64,000 nucleotides of DNA, taken from Brachycybe producta (taxonomy: Eukaryota > Arthropoda > Diplopoda > Playtdesmida > Andrognathidae). Positions 1-14,500 of the stretch are shown in pieces (the stretch's first letter is position 1; each line of letters begins with the position of its first letter). Below the pieces are notes generated by a model. It ran no database searches and was not told the origin of the DNA. It saw nothing but the letters and a program-made list of their open reading frames with translations. A program made the translations under genes and the position numbers. The stretch covers positions 1,292,045 through 1,356,044 of the forward strand of contig JAUPFP010000042.1 in the NCBI GenBank assembly GCA_036925085.1. The letters are read 5' to 3'.

Positions 1-1899
1 CGATCGAGTTATCATACGACGACGATGGCGGATCTTGAGGTTCTTTCTTAACAATACTTTCTGCGAGGCTGCAACCGTTGACGGTTTCGTCACGTTCATT
101 CACAGAAGGCGATGATCTAAACACATCTGGTAGAATTTCATCCACACTTAATTCCTCGTTCAATTCCTGCATGAATTGCACTTTGATCAAGTTCTGTGGT
201 ACGACCGGAATCGAACAATCCATTGTCGACGGCTCTTCGACTAGGTGAAACGACTCCATGTGCATCATATTCGCTACAACTTTATTATCGGCAAAGTATT
301 GCGTACTATAGGTACTTTTGGGGAGTATTTTTCTTAAAAACAAAACAAAACCAAAGGCAGTACACATTTAAACATTTGATTAATTGAAAGAAACATTTTT
401 TTAAATTTCTACCTTAGATGTGGAAATGAAGATTTTAAAGAATCATTCCTACCACACGTAAACGTATTCTTTAGACGTCGCACTGAAAATAACAAATGAC
501 GTTAATAAACACGCACACAAACAACCAGTATTATTTTGTAATTACCTTTTTTCTTAAGCGGAATATTCTTCTTCTTGCGCCTCGAGCTCCTCGCGTTTGA
601 CGAAAGAAGTTCTCGTAGCACCGAAGGTTTTGAAACCTCGTTTAACTCATTAGCAGCAATCGGCATTCCATTGGATAACTGAGGAAACGTCTGATCCGTT
701 AGTAAATTTCGCAGTATCGTTGGAGAATTGTCTGAAACCGGAACGGCTTGTGCGGTAACATAGGCCACTAAATTGGGTTCTAGATGTTGCATTTGTAGTG
801 GATTCATCACAATTATTGAATGATCAACACGATGACTGTCGCCAGCGTCAGCAGGCGCCGATTTTTTCGATTCAACGTCTGAAACAATTCGGAATTCCGA
901 ACTGCCGTTGACTTTACCAGTCCGATTCCATTCAAAACTTTCATTGGTGTCGTTTACTAGTTCTTCTTTAACGATACCATCGAGAACCGAATACCCAGTG
1001 ATCACTTCAGTGCCACTATTTAAACTTTCCTTTCCTACAGGAAATACCCCCGAGAAGGATCCCCTGACAGCATTTAAATCGTTTGAAGCAGTTTGAAAAC
1101 CGTCCGTTGAATATAATGAAAATCTTGTACCTAAAGCAGAATTGAGAAAAATTCATAGTTTGTGAATATGATCATGAAAGATTGCGAATACCTGTGATTT
1201 TTCAATATACTTACGACGAATAAACGTCACCATAGAATTCAGGATATTTTAGAAACAATTTTATGAAAGTCGAAGAGTAATCATGCAATCAGTAAATTAT
1301 GCATCTTTTTAAAATTAAAAAATTAAAATTTTATTTCAATTATAAAATGACCAGATTTTAAGTTTTTAGACGTAATCAAATAATGATGTCCAATTTTTAC
1401 TGAACTGGAAGTGAAAAACTAAAACCAAATGTTTAAAATTGCCACAAAAAATGTTTATTTTTAATGCCTTCAACAACAAAATCTCACTAAACAATTCTAG
1501 TTTCCAAAAGACTTTCAATTTCGAACTAAAATACAGAATAACCGGAATTCTAATTCAATATTTTTTTTCATTTTCATATTTTGCAAATTTGAAAGAAAAA
1601 AAAAGCTTGTAATTGAAAAATTCGACTAGATTCACGTGTGACCACAAACATTTCATATTTTCAAATAAAACATTTCACTGTATTCTAATCAAAACCTGAA
1701 ACACGTACATTTTCCTTCCAAAAACAGGCAAACCAGAAATATAGGAAATATATTTACGTCGTTCATCGGCTGGAGCCGTGAGGAGTTTGAACAGAATTGA
1801 CGACTTCGAATCGAACGATGAATCTTCTCGGATCTCGTCCTCTCGACGAAAGATCTCGTCGTCGTCGTCGTCGTCACCCATTACGAAGACACAATCCTC
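1..1899 (-). CDS. Unidentified nuclear protein with LXXLL motifs (5' part; runs off the left edge)
   Basis: Four coding exons join in consistent phase on the minus strand: 1758-1899 (ATG at 1881-1879), 546-1130, 413-482 and 1-332, the last leaving the window. All splice sites are GT-AG. About 370 residues are visible. The N-terminus is acidic (MGDDDDDDEIF). LXXLL-type motifs occur in ILFKLL (about residues 29-34), ILRNLL and VLRELL. A basic run (SSRRKKKNIPLKKK) could be a nuclear localisation signal. VKEE and VKKEP fit the psi-K-x-E sumoylation consensus. From knowledge of the motif, LXXLL helices are typical of nuclear-receptor coregulators and some activators; a regulatory role is inference only. 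I recognise no named family and see no DNA-binding domain in this part. The exon chain is strongly supported by phase (1+2, 1+2, 2+1); the identity is open. Confidence 0.72.
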
Positions 1900-2444
1900 C
1901 TGAAACCCGAAAAACGACGATTTCGTATTTTTTCATCTTGAAGCCTTTGGAAATTCTTTCGAATAGGAGCCACTTAGCCTCTAGACAGGAGATTGTACAC
2001 GCAGATTGCATACCACAGCTTTAATTTAGAGGCTAGCGATTCCTGATCGAAAGAATAGCCAGGATTTTCTACCTATATACATGTATATAGGCTTATATAG
2101 TTACTTTCTTGAGCAGATTCTGCAGAATTTTAAATCACATATTGATGTACCGTAGTTAGGTAATAGTTTTAAAGTACGACGGTTAACCTGCTTTTCAAAA
2201 AATAAAAATCAAAATAAATGAAAATTAATATCTACGAAAGGTCAACGACATCAAAAACAAAAAACGGGTCAAAACCTCAATAAGTGGAACTCTTTTTTAA
2301 GCATATCGCCGTTCCTGGCGTTCGTTCAACTTTAACCTCATTGACCTGCAATGAAGTAACACAATAAAACATTCATCGAAAAACGATTCTCGAAATCGAC
2401 TGAAAACAATCAAAATAAAACGAAAAAAACGACAATATACTTAC

Positions 2445-2530
2445 GTGAAAACCCAGCCACAAAGGACTTCAAAATAGAAGGAGGAAAATGAAAATTTGAG
2501 GAAAAAAGAAAGCATTATGGGTAATTAGTT
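2445..2530 (-). promoter_or_regulatory. Probable non-coding first exon (5'UTR) of the LXXLL gene; left end only approximate
   Basis: On the minus strand a strong donor, AC|GTAAGTAT, ends an exon at 2445. The coding exon downstream begins after an acceptor, GGGTTTCAG|GAGG, at 1899, which is 18 nt before the ATG. Together they define a 5'UTR intron of about 545 bp (1900-2444). The transcription start is not visible. The upper boundary given is a guess from a change to A/T-rich sequence. Confidence 0.4.
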
Positions 2531-3727
2531 CAGCCATATTGGTTCCTTTAAAAAAAAAATCTGCCATCTTGGTTTTTTTTTCTGCATCAGTTTTAAATAT
2601 GTGCGTGTCAAATTATTTTGAATAAAAAATATATTTTTGAATAAAAATTTAAAATCGACTCTTTTTCGATTGTTATTAAGGCATTGCGTAAATTTTTTGA
2701 AAACTATTGAAGTGATACTGAGAAACACAATTAAAAGAAAATTAAAAAAACCACAAATGATATTTTAATTTATTTAATTATGCATTAGATAATTAAATAA
2801 AATGTATACATGTATAAATTAAAAAAAACTGGAAATATATTTTGAAATAAAAGTTTATGGTCTTAATTTAATTTTAGGAAAGAAATATTAATTATAGTTT
2901 TTAATATATGGGAATTTTCATAAAAGCATATTAAAGTGTAAAGTCCTCTAAGTTCTGATTATTCAGTCTTTCAGGTGCAAAATAAAAAAATAACTTGAAT
3001 TTGTTTTAGAAAACTAGAAGAGTAGCTCACTCACTCAAAAGTGACCCAACTTAAAGCAGACGATGCTTAACAAACAATATTTATTTTTCATCTTTTTTTA
3101 TCTATAAAAAGCTTATTTTTAAAGATATCAACATAAAAACACCCTTCTAGTTTCTAAAACACTTTCTAGTTTCTTTTAATTTTGCTCCTGAAAGACAGAA
3201 TACTCGAGAGTTCATAAACCATCTTACGTTATTTTTAAAAGAATTTAAAATTAAAAGTTTTTATAGTTTCAATTATTATCTATTATCTTCCACACAATGT
3301 TCATCAGTTTAACTTAAAACAATAAATAATACAGTGGAAAATCGTTTAAAAGTAAACAGAGGAGACTGGAATATGGTTTCGTGTTATTAAAAGAATGTTT
3401 ATGCTATTCTGAGGAACCGGATGGAAAATATATTTTGTGTTATCATTTTTCATGTTAATCAGCTTTCACAGTTTTTATTGAAATAATTTTTAAACTATTC
3501 TATTATTCTTTAAGGAATTCAATAATAACTTTAAAAATTAATATTTCTAAAAAAAAAAACCAAAATTTGCAGATTTTGCTCAAAATATGATAATCACGTA
3601 AAATAAAATACAAACACAATATAAATTCACAAACTTCATTAATATCTTCCTCAGTAACACAATAAATTTATTTTGAAATTTTCTAAATAGACATTTTTGT
3701 AACAATTGCAATTGCAATATCCCATGA
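2531..3727. other. Intergenic gap between WARS2 and the LXXLL gene
   Basis: AT-rich sequence between two minus-strand genes. It holds the WARS2 3' flank, with a minus-strand AATAAA (TTTATT on plus near 3667) about 60 nt past the stop codon, one degraded copy of the foldback family (2937-3230), and otherwise nothing I can support. Confidence 0.5.
2937..3230. repeat. Foldback family A, copy 1
   Basis: Between WARS2 and the LXXLL gene. The left end reads TTCTGATTATTCAGTCTTTC and the right end CTCCTGAAAGACAGAATACT. The left inner arm is partly deleted. Confidence 0.8.
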
Positions 3728-6282
<2,555 letters not shown>

Positions 6283-6968
6283 TTCATGTTAGTCTTAATT
6301 AGCTGTGCTCCTTGTTTACAAACGGCTCCAGTGTTTCTTACATTGATAAAAAAAGAGGCCAATAGATGACACTAGTAGGTCCAAATTCGCATTCTGCAAA
6401 GTCAGCAACACAAAAATATCAGAAACACGCAATTTCTTTGTAGGCCTACTTTTTTTTAAAAAAAAAAAAACCTTTGGGACTTACAGGGCCAATTGAGTCC
6501 TCTTGTGGCCTTTTATGTATCTTTAGACCATTTGAATTTTTAGGCCTCCTGAGGCTTTTTTTTTATGTTTTTTCCATTATTGGCCGTTTCTGAAAAAAGG
6601 AGTCTATTTTTTTTCCCCATTTTTTTTTTAATTTTAAAAATTATTGATCCTTAAAATTCCTTTTTCACGCTTTTTTGGAAGTCTGACCCAGTTGGGTCCT
6701 CATGTTGCCACAGTACATTATTTTAGAAATAAAATACATTATTTTTTGTACATAAAGTGAATTTGATGTTTATGCATTTTTTAAATAAATTTAAATGTAT
6801 GTGGACAAGCAAGAAGGGAGTCTCATGGTATTATTAATTGCAATTTTCTCAATCATCACGTTTTATTTTTTGCAAACTTGCAAAACTTGAATTCACTGTC
6901 AAATTTCTTCTAAGTGTACAATTAATGTACACTGGTATTTTAAATAATTAATGTTTGACAGAGTCTTA
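6283..6968. other. Upstream flank of WARS2, no gene seen
   Basis: AT-rich DNA with long T and A runs and several AGGCCT-containing words (near 6442 and 6541). No ORF with recognisable similarity. It should hold the WARS2 promoter, but I see no diagnostic element. Confidence 0.35.
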
Positions 6969-7892
6969 TGTGACACCCTGTATAACCGTACTGGTGGAAC
7001 ACCGCGTAGAAATTCAGTCTTGCCAGAATGGCACCCCATTGAGCACAGATGTTCAGAGACTTGGGTGGCCCGAATTCGAGGAACCAAGATGAACCGTGAG
7101 AAATTAGAAATAAGTTCCAAAAATCCTTTTCCTTAAAAGGTAATATTCTCAGCCTAGGGCAATGATTAGCCCAGTTGGCCTGTCATTGAGCACTCAGGTG
7201 ACAGTCGCCCCTCCCTTGAGACAGAACGAAAGTGCCGTGAAACTTATGTTTGGGAACAGTTCGAATATAGTGATTGAACTAGAGAGCCCGAGTTAGAGTT
7301 TTCGAATGAGTAAGTTCGAATAGAGTTAAAAGAGAGAAACAAAGTGTTTTTCAGTAACTCTGGACTTAGAGTGAATTGTAATATTCCAGTATTTAGTAAA
7401 TAATTGTATCGTCAATTTAAAAGATATAACTATGTAATCGTACAAAGTTGTTATAGATAAAAAGAACCTTTTATACCTCATAAAAGTGTTGTGTTAGTTA
7501 TTTCCTCCACAGTGAAGATAATGAAGAGAAGAGGAACTTTAGCCTCTATCTACAACACCAACAGAGGCACTCAAAAACCTTCCGAGTCCCTCTGGTTGGC
7601 ACCTTCAGACCGGGCTAAAGAGGACTAGTATCGTCGAGTTCGTTATGCAACTATACAAAAGATTCCCGAGTCGAGACTGAGTGTGTTCCTGCTCAAGAGC
7701 GTGAGGAGGGCCACGTTCGGCAACGGCTAACTCAGTGAGGTCTTTTTGTGGGCCTTTAAGATGGCCGTTCGCGAGACTGTGTGCTCGGTTAAGTACCTGA
7801 ACAATCAGAATGTCGTGTCCGGTTAAACCAGGGGCTGGTCGGCAGCCCGCACCACCCAAAAAGGATGGTGCTAAAGGGCCAGCCTCGTCACA
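6969..7892. mobile_element. Probable solo LTR of an LTR retrotransposon
   Basis: A 924-bp segment, clearly richer in G+C than its surroundings, begins TGTGACACCC and ends CCTCGTCACA, so its ends are the inverted TGTGAC...GTCACA expected of an LTR. It is flanked by the direct repeat CTTA (6965-6968 and 7893-7896), a target-duplication length fitting Ty3/Gypsy-like elements. The identity runs on to nine bases (CTTATGTGA), which leaves the exact boundary slightly ambiguous. ORFs inside have no recognisable domain. Orientation is unknown. Confidence 0.6.
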
Positions 7893-10800
7893 CTTATGTG
7901 ATGACCAGCAGTGTTTTTATGTCTATTATTTTGCTCCTTTTTGGTTCTGTTTTGGGTTTTTTCTTGTATTTTTTTTTTAAATTTCTGTGTTATACACAAT
8001 AGGTATAATTGTTACCTGCATTGATTAATCTTCTTTTCAGCATGTATTTCTTTTGCAGATAAATTATTTATTATTATTAACTACCTACCTTAATAACATA
8101 AACAATTTAATTAAAAACATTTCATTAAAATATTTTAGTTTAGTAATCGCTATTTCAAAACTGGAATTTGAATGTGTTTACGTGAAATGTATATATAATG
8201 TAAAAGTTAGCTGAAACATATAGGTGAGGCGTACGTGCAAAACAGTGAACACGCCATAGGACTATTGGACGCAATATCATTTTGCTGTTAATATTTTTTT
8301 TTCACAATCCTTTATTTAATTTTAAAAAAAACAGCGTGACAAAAAAACCAGTCCAAACCTTTCAATTTAAACAATTAACTTAACTGTAATAATTATGTTT
8401 TCATTGTTACTGCATTAATAGTAACAAATTACAATGTTTGAAACCGAATCTTAAGTGAAACATGTGACAATATCATGATAGCCTGCCTATGCAAGACTAT
8501 GTAAAAAGTTTGGATTAAAATCAATGGAAACTCCAATAGAAAATGTAACAGTTTTCATTGGAATTTTTTACAAATATCCCGGATTTTTTCCACAAGTTGT
8601 TGTTGCCTTTCGCAAGACACTGAATACAAGTTTTGATTTTGAAATAACAATTAACTGGGTCCTAAATTTTGTTAAAACTTTAGAAACCAATTTTTTTACA
8701 AGACAAAATAGTAATAAATATTTTAGTCAGGTTTTATTTCCATCCGTTTTGAAAGATATTTGGAATTAATATAATTGCTCTTAACTATCTTACACTATAT
8801 CTTAATGTCTTTATGTGTGAAAAAACATTGACTGACTACATTTTGAAATAGTTTTTTTTTGTAATTTGCTTTTTATTACTTTTTATAAATAATCTGCATA
8901 TAGGCCTATTGGAAAATTTCTTAAGACTTGCATTTTATGAGTTGCGGGTTTTGGACCTTTGTTGCTCTGAACAACACAAAACAGGGGCGTGTGTGTGACC
9001 ATGCGGAGATCAAAATCGTTCTGGGCAATATTTTTCCCGAACGGAATTAAATATTTTGATTCGATTTTTTTTGTATCATGTACATGCTTACGAACATGAA
9101 CATACTAAAAAAATCAAACCGATTCGTCACTTAATTATTATAGATAGTTTTCGACCAAATTTTGAAAATTTATTCTAGATAATATAACTCCGAAACAGAA
9201 CTACTGCGAATAAAAATTAACGTCTAGATGAATTTAGAAATTCCATATTTAGATTCACGATTTTTGATTAAATGGAACCATTTTTTAATCATTTAATGTA
9301 CATAACGTTTATTTTATTCAAAAATGTGAAATTCTTTTGCAGTTCAGTAGGCTTTTTATAAAGTGAAACTGGAATAGAGTTTATAAAAACATAAACCATA
9401 TAACCCAGGTGCGCGGGCCACAGGAAGCTGTACTAAAATCCTGCATACTTTGAAAACATTTTTATGGTGGTCTAAATATATAATTAGACCAAAATTTAAA
9501 GAAAACAAAATTGCATTCTAAAACATGTATTTTTAATATATAAATGAGATCGTGTAATCACGATCGAGATTAATTAATATTTTTATTGAAGTAAATTTTA
9601 AAAATAAAAATTTTTGGTTTCCAAAAACATATTTTCTTTCTTTTAGCATCTTATAATTTTTAGCCTACCCTTAGATTGAATTTCTGGCTGCACCACTGAT
9701 ACATGTAAATGACCAGCCAAATAGCAATAGCATAAACAATGCAACAAAGGTTCATACGGCTCCTTGAATCTCTTGTTATTCATCAATTTGAATGTATAAT
9801 TGGAATTCAAGACAAATGCTTCAAATTACAAAATCTTTATATTACCTTCCTGCGATTTATAAAAAAGAAAAATTCCTGCATTCAAACATCTATAATCAAA
9901 GTAGAATACTATTTTCAATGTTTGCAAGACAATAATGCATTATTAAATTCACATAAAAACATCGAATTTATACAACAATTGTGTTATTCTAAAAATATTT
10001 TGAAATAAAAAAGTACTCAAAATTACGACAAAAACCATAACTTTAACCTTGTTTCACGAAGAAACCTTTCATTCAAACAACATTTCTTATTTTAATAATA
10101 ATTACGATCGTTCAAAATATATTGTGAAATAATAATTTCAACAGTCTTGAACAAAACAAAAAAAAGCTCAATTGAGCCTCATTTACAATAATTATGAAAT
10201 TTTAACTTTTCTTCCATGATATTTTTTTCAACAAAGAATAAAGAAAGCTATTGCAAGCCATGTTAAAAACATTTCATTTATAAATAATATAGAAACAAAC
10301 ACACATTGTTACAATTCAGATTCACATTTCACCTTCTATATATAACATTCCAAGCTCATTTTTCGATTTTCTAGCCATAGTTTTTTGTTTTTTCTTATGC
10401 AATAATCATAAATAATTGAAACACAAAACTTTTCTTCAGAAACCATCAGACTGTGTTTACGTTAATAATATATTGATCACTTAAGTTTTTTTTTTAGAAA
10501 GATTTGTATATTGTTTATATTACATAACACAACATTACAAATTTATAACACCCTTGCAAAAGACAATACGCAGAGTTATTGTGTCATAGTTTTGTTCTGT
10601 TTTTATTGCAATAATCATAAATCATTTTAATATAAAGAAAACTTTCTTCAAAAACTAGCAAAATTTGTTTACAATAATAAAAAAATATATTGATCACTTA
10701 ATTTTTCAAAGATCTGTATATACATTGCTTCACATTACATTTTATAAGATTAAATAATACATTGCAAAAGACAACAACAGACAAACAAACTCACAAAGAT

Positions 10801-11546
10801 TTTTCTATTAATAACAGGAAATAATAAATTTTATACATTATAATATATAACACATGTGCAAATAATAAATTTATATGATTGCAATAAGAGTGATAAAGTT
10901 ATGAATAAGTCTGCAGAACTAACTCTACAGGGGTTTATAAATGAATCCTAACTTGGTTCTAACAATCATAACAGGTGGTAAGCTTGATGCAATACATGTA
11001 CAACATTATTGTACATAGACTATACTGTATGTATGTATGTATACATAGTCCCATTATTAAAAAAAGAAAACCATACAATTTTTTTTAGTTTGGTGAACAT
11101 TTAGCCTAAATAGAAATGTAGCTGAACTTTGTGATTGGATAAGCAGCTACATAGCTGCTACCTTGATTTTGTACATGGATGAACTAAAAGGATATACATG
11201 TATATATATAATATACAGTTGGTTTTCTTGCACTAAATCTCATGTCAACCATTGGTTAAACAGATTTTATACCAGATTCCATAAGATGCTGTCATTATAG
11301 TAAAATTTTGTTCAATCTCAATTTTTTTTTTTACAAATGTGGTAACTTTTATTGTGCTAAAGTAATAATTTAGAAATATTTTAGCAAAAACTTCGTATAT
11401 TATTAACAGTGTTAGAATTTTTTTAAACAAGTGAACAAAGGGTTAAATCTAAAAAAAAAAGTGTAAGCAAATATATAACAAAGCATATCTTGTTAAGTTA
11501 GAGGTATATACAGTCTTGAGGCGTTGAACTTACTCAGTCTTTCACT
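7893..11546. other. Intergenic region upstream of SLC26 gene 1
   Basis: About 3.6 kb of AT-rich sequence with no exon I can support. ORFs near 8524-8769 and 9739-10008 are AT-driven, low complexity and lack known domains. Near 10380-10760 two stretches resemble each other loosely (AATAATCATAAAT followed by ATTGATCACTTAA), suggesting an old local duplication. Confidence 0.4.
11505..11546 (+). promoter_or_regulatory. Candidate TATA/initiator or 3' splice acceptor before SLC26 gene 1
   Basis: TATATA at 11505-11510 is followed 29 nt later by TCAG (11534-11537), and the ATG comes 10 nt after the TCAG. Either this is a TATA-Inr core promoter with a very short 5'UTR, or the CAG is a 3' splice site for a 5'UTR intron or spliced leader. 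The second SLC26 gene has the same arrangement. Confidence 0.35.
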
Positions 11547-14500
11547 ATGACGTTAAAAGATAAAGGAAATCTAAATCAACAAATACTTGGATATAAAGGT
11601 AAGTCAGTTTTATTTAAGATAATTTTTTAATAAAGTGTAATTGTTTCTTCATAAATACATCTAGATACATGTATAATTTGTATATCATGCATAATGTGCA
11701 TATATCATGTATATGTCATCTATTACTTAAGTCACATGATTTTTTTTCTCCGTTGAAACTAATTATTTTGGTTGAGTCAAACTTTCAATAAATTCCACTT
11801 GAGCCAGAAACAGACTTTTCATACATAAGCAAAAAAAAAAAGACCATTTCAATTTCATATATTTCCTGAACAAAACACGCGAAGGCCAATAAATATACTA
11901 CAATTTTGAGGCCTTCGTTTTACTGTCATTCAATATTATTCAGATGATGTGTTTTTATTTTTGTTGCAAAATGTCCACTTTGTTGCTATAAAATACAATG
12001 TCAGCAACTTTACTGTAATTTTCCACTGAAATAAATTTTCGTAAAACCTGAAACTACTGTAAACAACTTTCTCCTTAAAAAAATATTCAATTTTCAGATA
12101 TTGTTTTTTTCTTACAATATTTGAATCTTAAATTAAATTAGGTAAATAAGGTAAACAACGGATTTCTTAATCTAATCACAAAACGTGCTAACAGTATGAT
12201 TGCTACACATGTTTAGAAAAAAAAAAAACCCCACGTAAACAATTTAGCAACCTAGAAAGAGAAAATGGGTAATATTGATTTACACTTTATGTCAGAAAAA
12301 TATGTTCTACCAATTGAGAACTAGTGTTTCAAAAAGAATGAAACTCATATTCGACCCATTTTTCAAACGCTTTAAAAACTGTTCCACTTTCACAAAAACT
12401 AATAAGAAAAATTAACTTCAGATGTCTACCATTTTTACTACAGACATATTCAAATTACCTTCCTGTGTGGCGTGACTTTTATTTGATCACCTGTTTATTT
12501 AAAAAAAGGGAGATCTTGTATGAAACAACATGTTAATGCTCTTGATAAAATAAGATTGTCGTCATATACTGTACATATTGTACATATTTTGCTTTTTAAA
12601 AAGATGATTAACGGTTTTAAAAGATGCTTGAATAGAATAAAATTGTTCATAATTTAGTACTCTTAAAAAGGAGTCCATAATTTAACAAAATAATTTAATA
12701 AAACGGAAGTACATTCAAACGACAATATTAAAAAAAAAATGCAAAGAAAGAAAACATATTATTAGAACTTCCAATCTTTGGTCATTCAATATTTCCTGAT
12801 GCATACAACTTTAAAGCCATAGAGCTTAACAAATGAACAATAACTAAAAAATGAAAACTAGTTGAAGGACAAATCGAATTACATAAACTTTTTTTTATTA
12901 TTTATTAATCAAATCAATCCATTCTGTTGTTTTAACATTAAGACAATATATTAAATTAAAAGACATAAGCTACACTAATGCCCTACATTATTATAACACC
13001 GCTCCAATATGAGAATGGTTAATTTATTATGTCATTCAAACTGGGTTATTGACAATAAAACATTTAATTTCGTACCACTTTTTTTACAATAGCCTTTTTG
13101 ATAGGAGGATTAGTAAAGAAAAATGTTAGGAAAGTGGTTGCAAATATTACATAACCTAACCTGTCATCATACAGAATCTACCAAATATTGGTAAATGTTG
13201 TCATGAACCTGTGCCTAATATGTTATGTGTTGGTTTTGAAGTAATTTACCAAAAAGTTACTGTAGTTAAATTAATTTTTAAAGTAATTACTACATTAGTT
13301 TTTTTTTTAAAAATGTACATTGTAATTGTAATTAATTACCTTTTCTATTGAAAAAGACAATTACTTTAAAATCAACTTTTTAATTACTTTTCAAATTACT
13401 TTATTTATCAAATTATTTTATTTTATTTTATTTTGGTTCTTAAACTAATCGAAACTCGAATCAACTATTTGTAATTATTGTCAAATTGATTGATATGCAT
13501 TTCAATATGATTTTCTGCATTGATGTTTGAAATTGTTGTTTTTTGTTTGTGCATTTGATTGATGCAATTTCTCTATCTCTATCTGTCACCTGATTTGTAA
13601 TTTGAAAGTAATTGAAATGTTTTAATTTTCATTTTAAAATTTATTAGTTTTTATTGATTTTTATTGATTTATTTAAAATTAATTAATTGGCATGTTTTTC
13701 CGCCGATGTAATTAGAAATTGTAATTATTTTTAAAAAGAAATAGTCCTAACCCCTGTATTGTTTTGTTGTTAATGAAATAGTATAATTAAAAATAAAAAC
13801 TACACAAATGTGCATTTCAAATTATAAAATGCTGACAAAAAATGTCAGTCAAGGTTTACTTGTTACAACTAAAGAATAAAATGCAAAGATGATTCCAAGT
13901 AAACGAGATGAGAGACAATCATTTGAGTTTCTATAGAGATATTACTGAGCAATTTTCAATCTTTTCATTCAAATGTTTTTGCCTTCAAGAAAAGCACATT
14001 CAACCTGTTTGTGGAAAAACGAGTATTTTACTTTCTTGACAGACACCAATGGAAGAATAAAAAGTATTCAATACTAATAATAATGAGTGGGCAAAGTAGA
14101 AACATTCTAACTGACAAGTATACCTTGAAAGAAAAATCTTAATTGCCTTGGGATATCTTCTATAAAGATTTGAATCATCTTTGTGCCAGGCTCATCAAAG
14201 TACTCATACTAGTGTACACTGATTAATTCGTCCTCTTTTTTTAATTTTTACACAAAGTAACTTTTATTTTAGCAATTTTTTTATTTTGTAGGTTGATTAA
14301 AGGAATTCTAATCATAAAAAATGGAAAGTATATTCCTAGATTCAAGGATATTTTTGTTTGTACTCTTCTGAAGGGTGGAGCCATAAGTTCCATAACCTAT
14401 AATGTGAAATGAATAACTGTTCTGTGAATTTATTGTTCATTTATTACAAACTTCTATGAAATTATTTCCTTTGATGATTGGAACTTCATGGAAGGAATGG

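Noticed and set aside
7605-7859. Minus-strand ORF inside the LTR-like block
   Set aside because: Open because the block is GC-richer; no match to gag, pol or any other domain I know.
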